Source: Roseiarcus sp. (GTDB taxonomy: Bacteria; Pseudomonadota; Alphaproteobacteria; Rhizobiales; Beijerinckiaceae). Taken from it: 6,505 bases of DNA. The translations under genes were made by a program, and so were the position numbers. Location of the stretch: positions 1 through 6,505 of the forward strand of contig JASLHV010000432.1 in the NCBI GenBank assembly GCA_030153205.1, in the 5' to 3' direction. Below, piece by piece: positions 5,989 to 6,505 of this stretch; the stretch's first letter is position 1, and each line of letters opens with the position of its first letter. The notes beneath the pieces were generated by a model. The model did not search any database and was not told the DNA's origin. It saw only the letters and a list, made by a program, of their open reading frames with translations.

Positions 5989-6505
5989 CGTCACTCGCCT
6001 CGACGACCAATACGCGGGAAAGAGACGTCGCCGCGACCGTCGGCGCCGCCAATCTCGGGCTTGCGATCCTGCTTCTGGTCTATCCTGCCGTCGCCTCCGA
6101 TTTTTTCCTCGTGCAGATTGGCGCCTATTCGCTCATTTGGGGCGTCATCGCCTTGTCGCTCATGCTTCTCGCTGGCTATGGCGGCATGGTCAGCATGGCT
6201 CAGATTTCGGTCGCGGGAATCGCCGGCTATACGGTCGCGATTTTCGGCGCCAACAATATCGGGTTGCACGGCTTCGGCTGGCCCTTCTGGATCCTGGCGC
6301 CGTTTTCGATTCTTGTCTCCGCAATAGCCTCGGCCCTGATCGGCGTCATCGCCAATCGTACCGAGGGCATCTATACAATCATGATCACCCTCGCGATTGC
6401 GATGGCGTTCTTCTACTTCACCCAACAGAACTATGCGCTCTTCAACGGCCATTCCGGTTATGCTGGGATTAACGCACCGCGATTCTGGGGCGTGAACTGG
6501 CGCGA
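5985..6505 (+). CDS. Branched-chain amino acid type (HAAT) ABC transporter permease, LivM-like (C-terminus beyond window edge)
   Basis: Second inner-membrane permease of the importer; 173 residues are visible and the frame is still open at the right edge, whereas LivM proteins usually exceed 300 residues. After a short hydrophilic N-terminus (1-18) come hydrophobic segments near 20-37, 46-64, 72-90, 100-123 and 128-146. The block LSLMLLAGYGGMVSMAQISV (57-76) corresponds to the LivM signature usually written LxGxxGxxSLGxA, here with MAQIS in place of the more common SLGHA. NRTEGIYTIMITLAIAM (124-140) matches the family's R-x-x-G-x-Y-F-A-x-x-T-L-A segment. The ATG overlaps the LivH-like stop as ATGA, with GGGGA (5973-5977) seven bases upstream. 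It should pair with the LivH-like protein and two ATPases; those and the periplasmic binding protein are not in this window and would be expected downstream. Confidence 0.92.
   Translation, partial: MTSLASTTNTRERDVAATVGAANLGLAILLLVYPAVASDFFLVQIGAYSLIWGVIALSLMLLAGYGGMVSMAQISVAGIAGYTVAIFGANNIGLHGFGWPFWILAPFSILVSAIASALIGVIANRTEGIYTIMITLAIAMAFFYFTQQNYALFNGHSGYAGINAPRFWGVNWR

Overview
The window is a slice of a GC-rich bacterial chromosome. The base composition, codon use (strong GCG/GCC/ATC/CTC/GGC preference) and the gene families point to an alphaproteobacterium, probably a Hyphomicrobiales member. This is an inference from composition and gene style; no rRNA or marker gene is present. The coding is almost gap-free, with no mobile element, tRNA, rRNA or CRISPR array that I can see.

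Layout. On the minus strand, reading leftward from about 1.7 kb, is a GntR/FadR-type (FCD) regulator (1017-1688). It is followed 39 bases later by a major facilitator superfamily transporter (1-977), whose C-terminal end lies beyond the left edge. A divergent control region of about 210 bases (1689-1897) separates them from a plus-strand operon. That operon encodes a fumarylacetoacetate hydrolase (FAH) family enzyme (1898-2776), an alpha/beta hydrolase (2773-3612), a metal-dependent amidohydrolase (3605-4939), and two membrane permeases of a branched-chain amino acid type (HAAT) ABC importer, LivH-like (4936-5988) and LivM-like (5985 to the right edge, incomplete). All plus-strand junctions overlap: 4 bases (ATGA) at three and 8 bases at one. 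This indicates one co-transcribed and translationally coupled unit.

How it probably works together (inference). The locus looks like a substrate-inducible catabolic cassette. An ABC importer and an MFS carrier move a small carboxylate- or amide-containing compound or its product. The amidohydrolase and alpha/beta hydrolase hydrolyse amide, lactam, ester or lactone bonds. The FAH-family enzyme acts on a 2-oxo or diketo acid intermediate. The FCD regulator likely senses a carboxylate and controls both directions from the intergenic region, where TTGGTTC/GAACCAA half-sites lie over or just downstream of the candidate promoters. The substrate cannot be read from the sequence.

The most notable points are the unassigned three-hydrolase pathway with two transporters, the repeat arrangement in the divergent promoter region, the amidohydrolase's divergent second motif and Ser/Gly-rich insert, and an N-terminal hydrophobic extension on the LivH-like permease.
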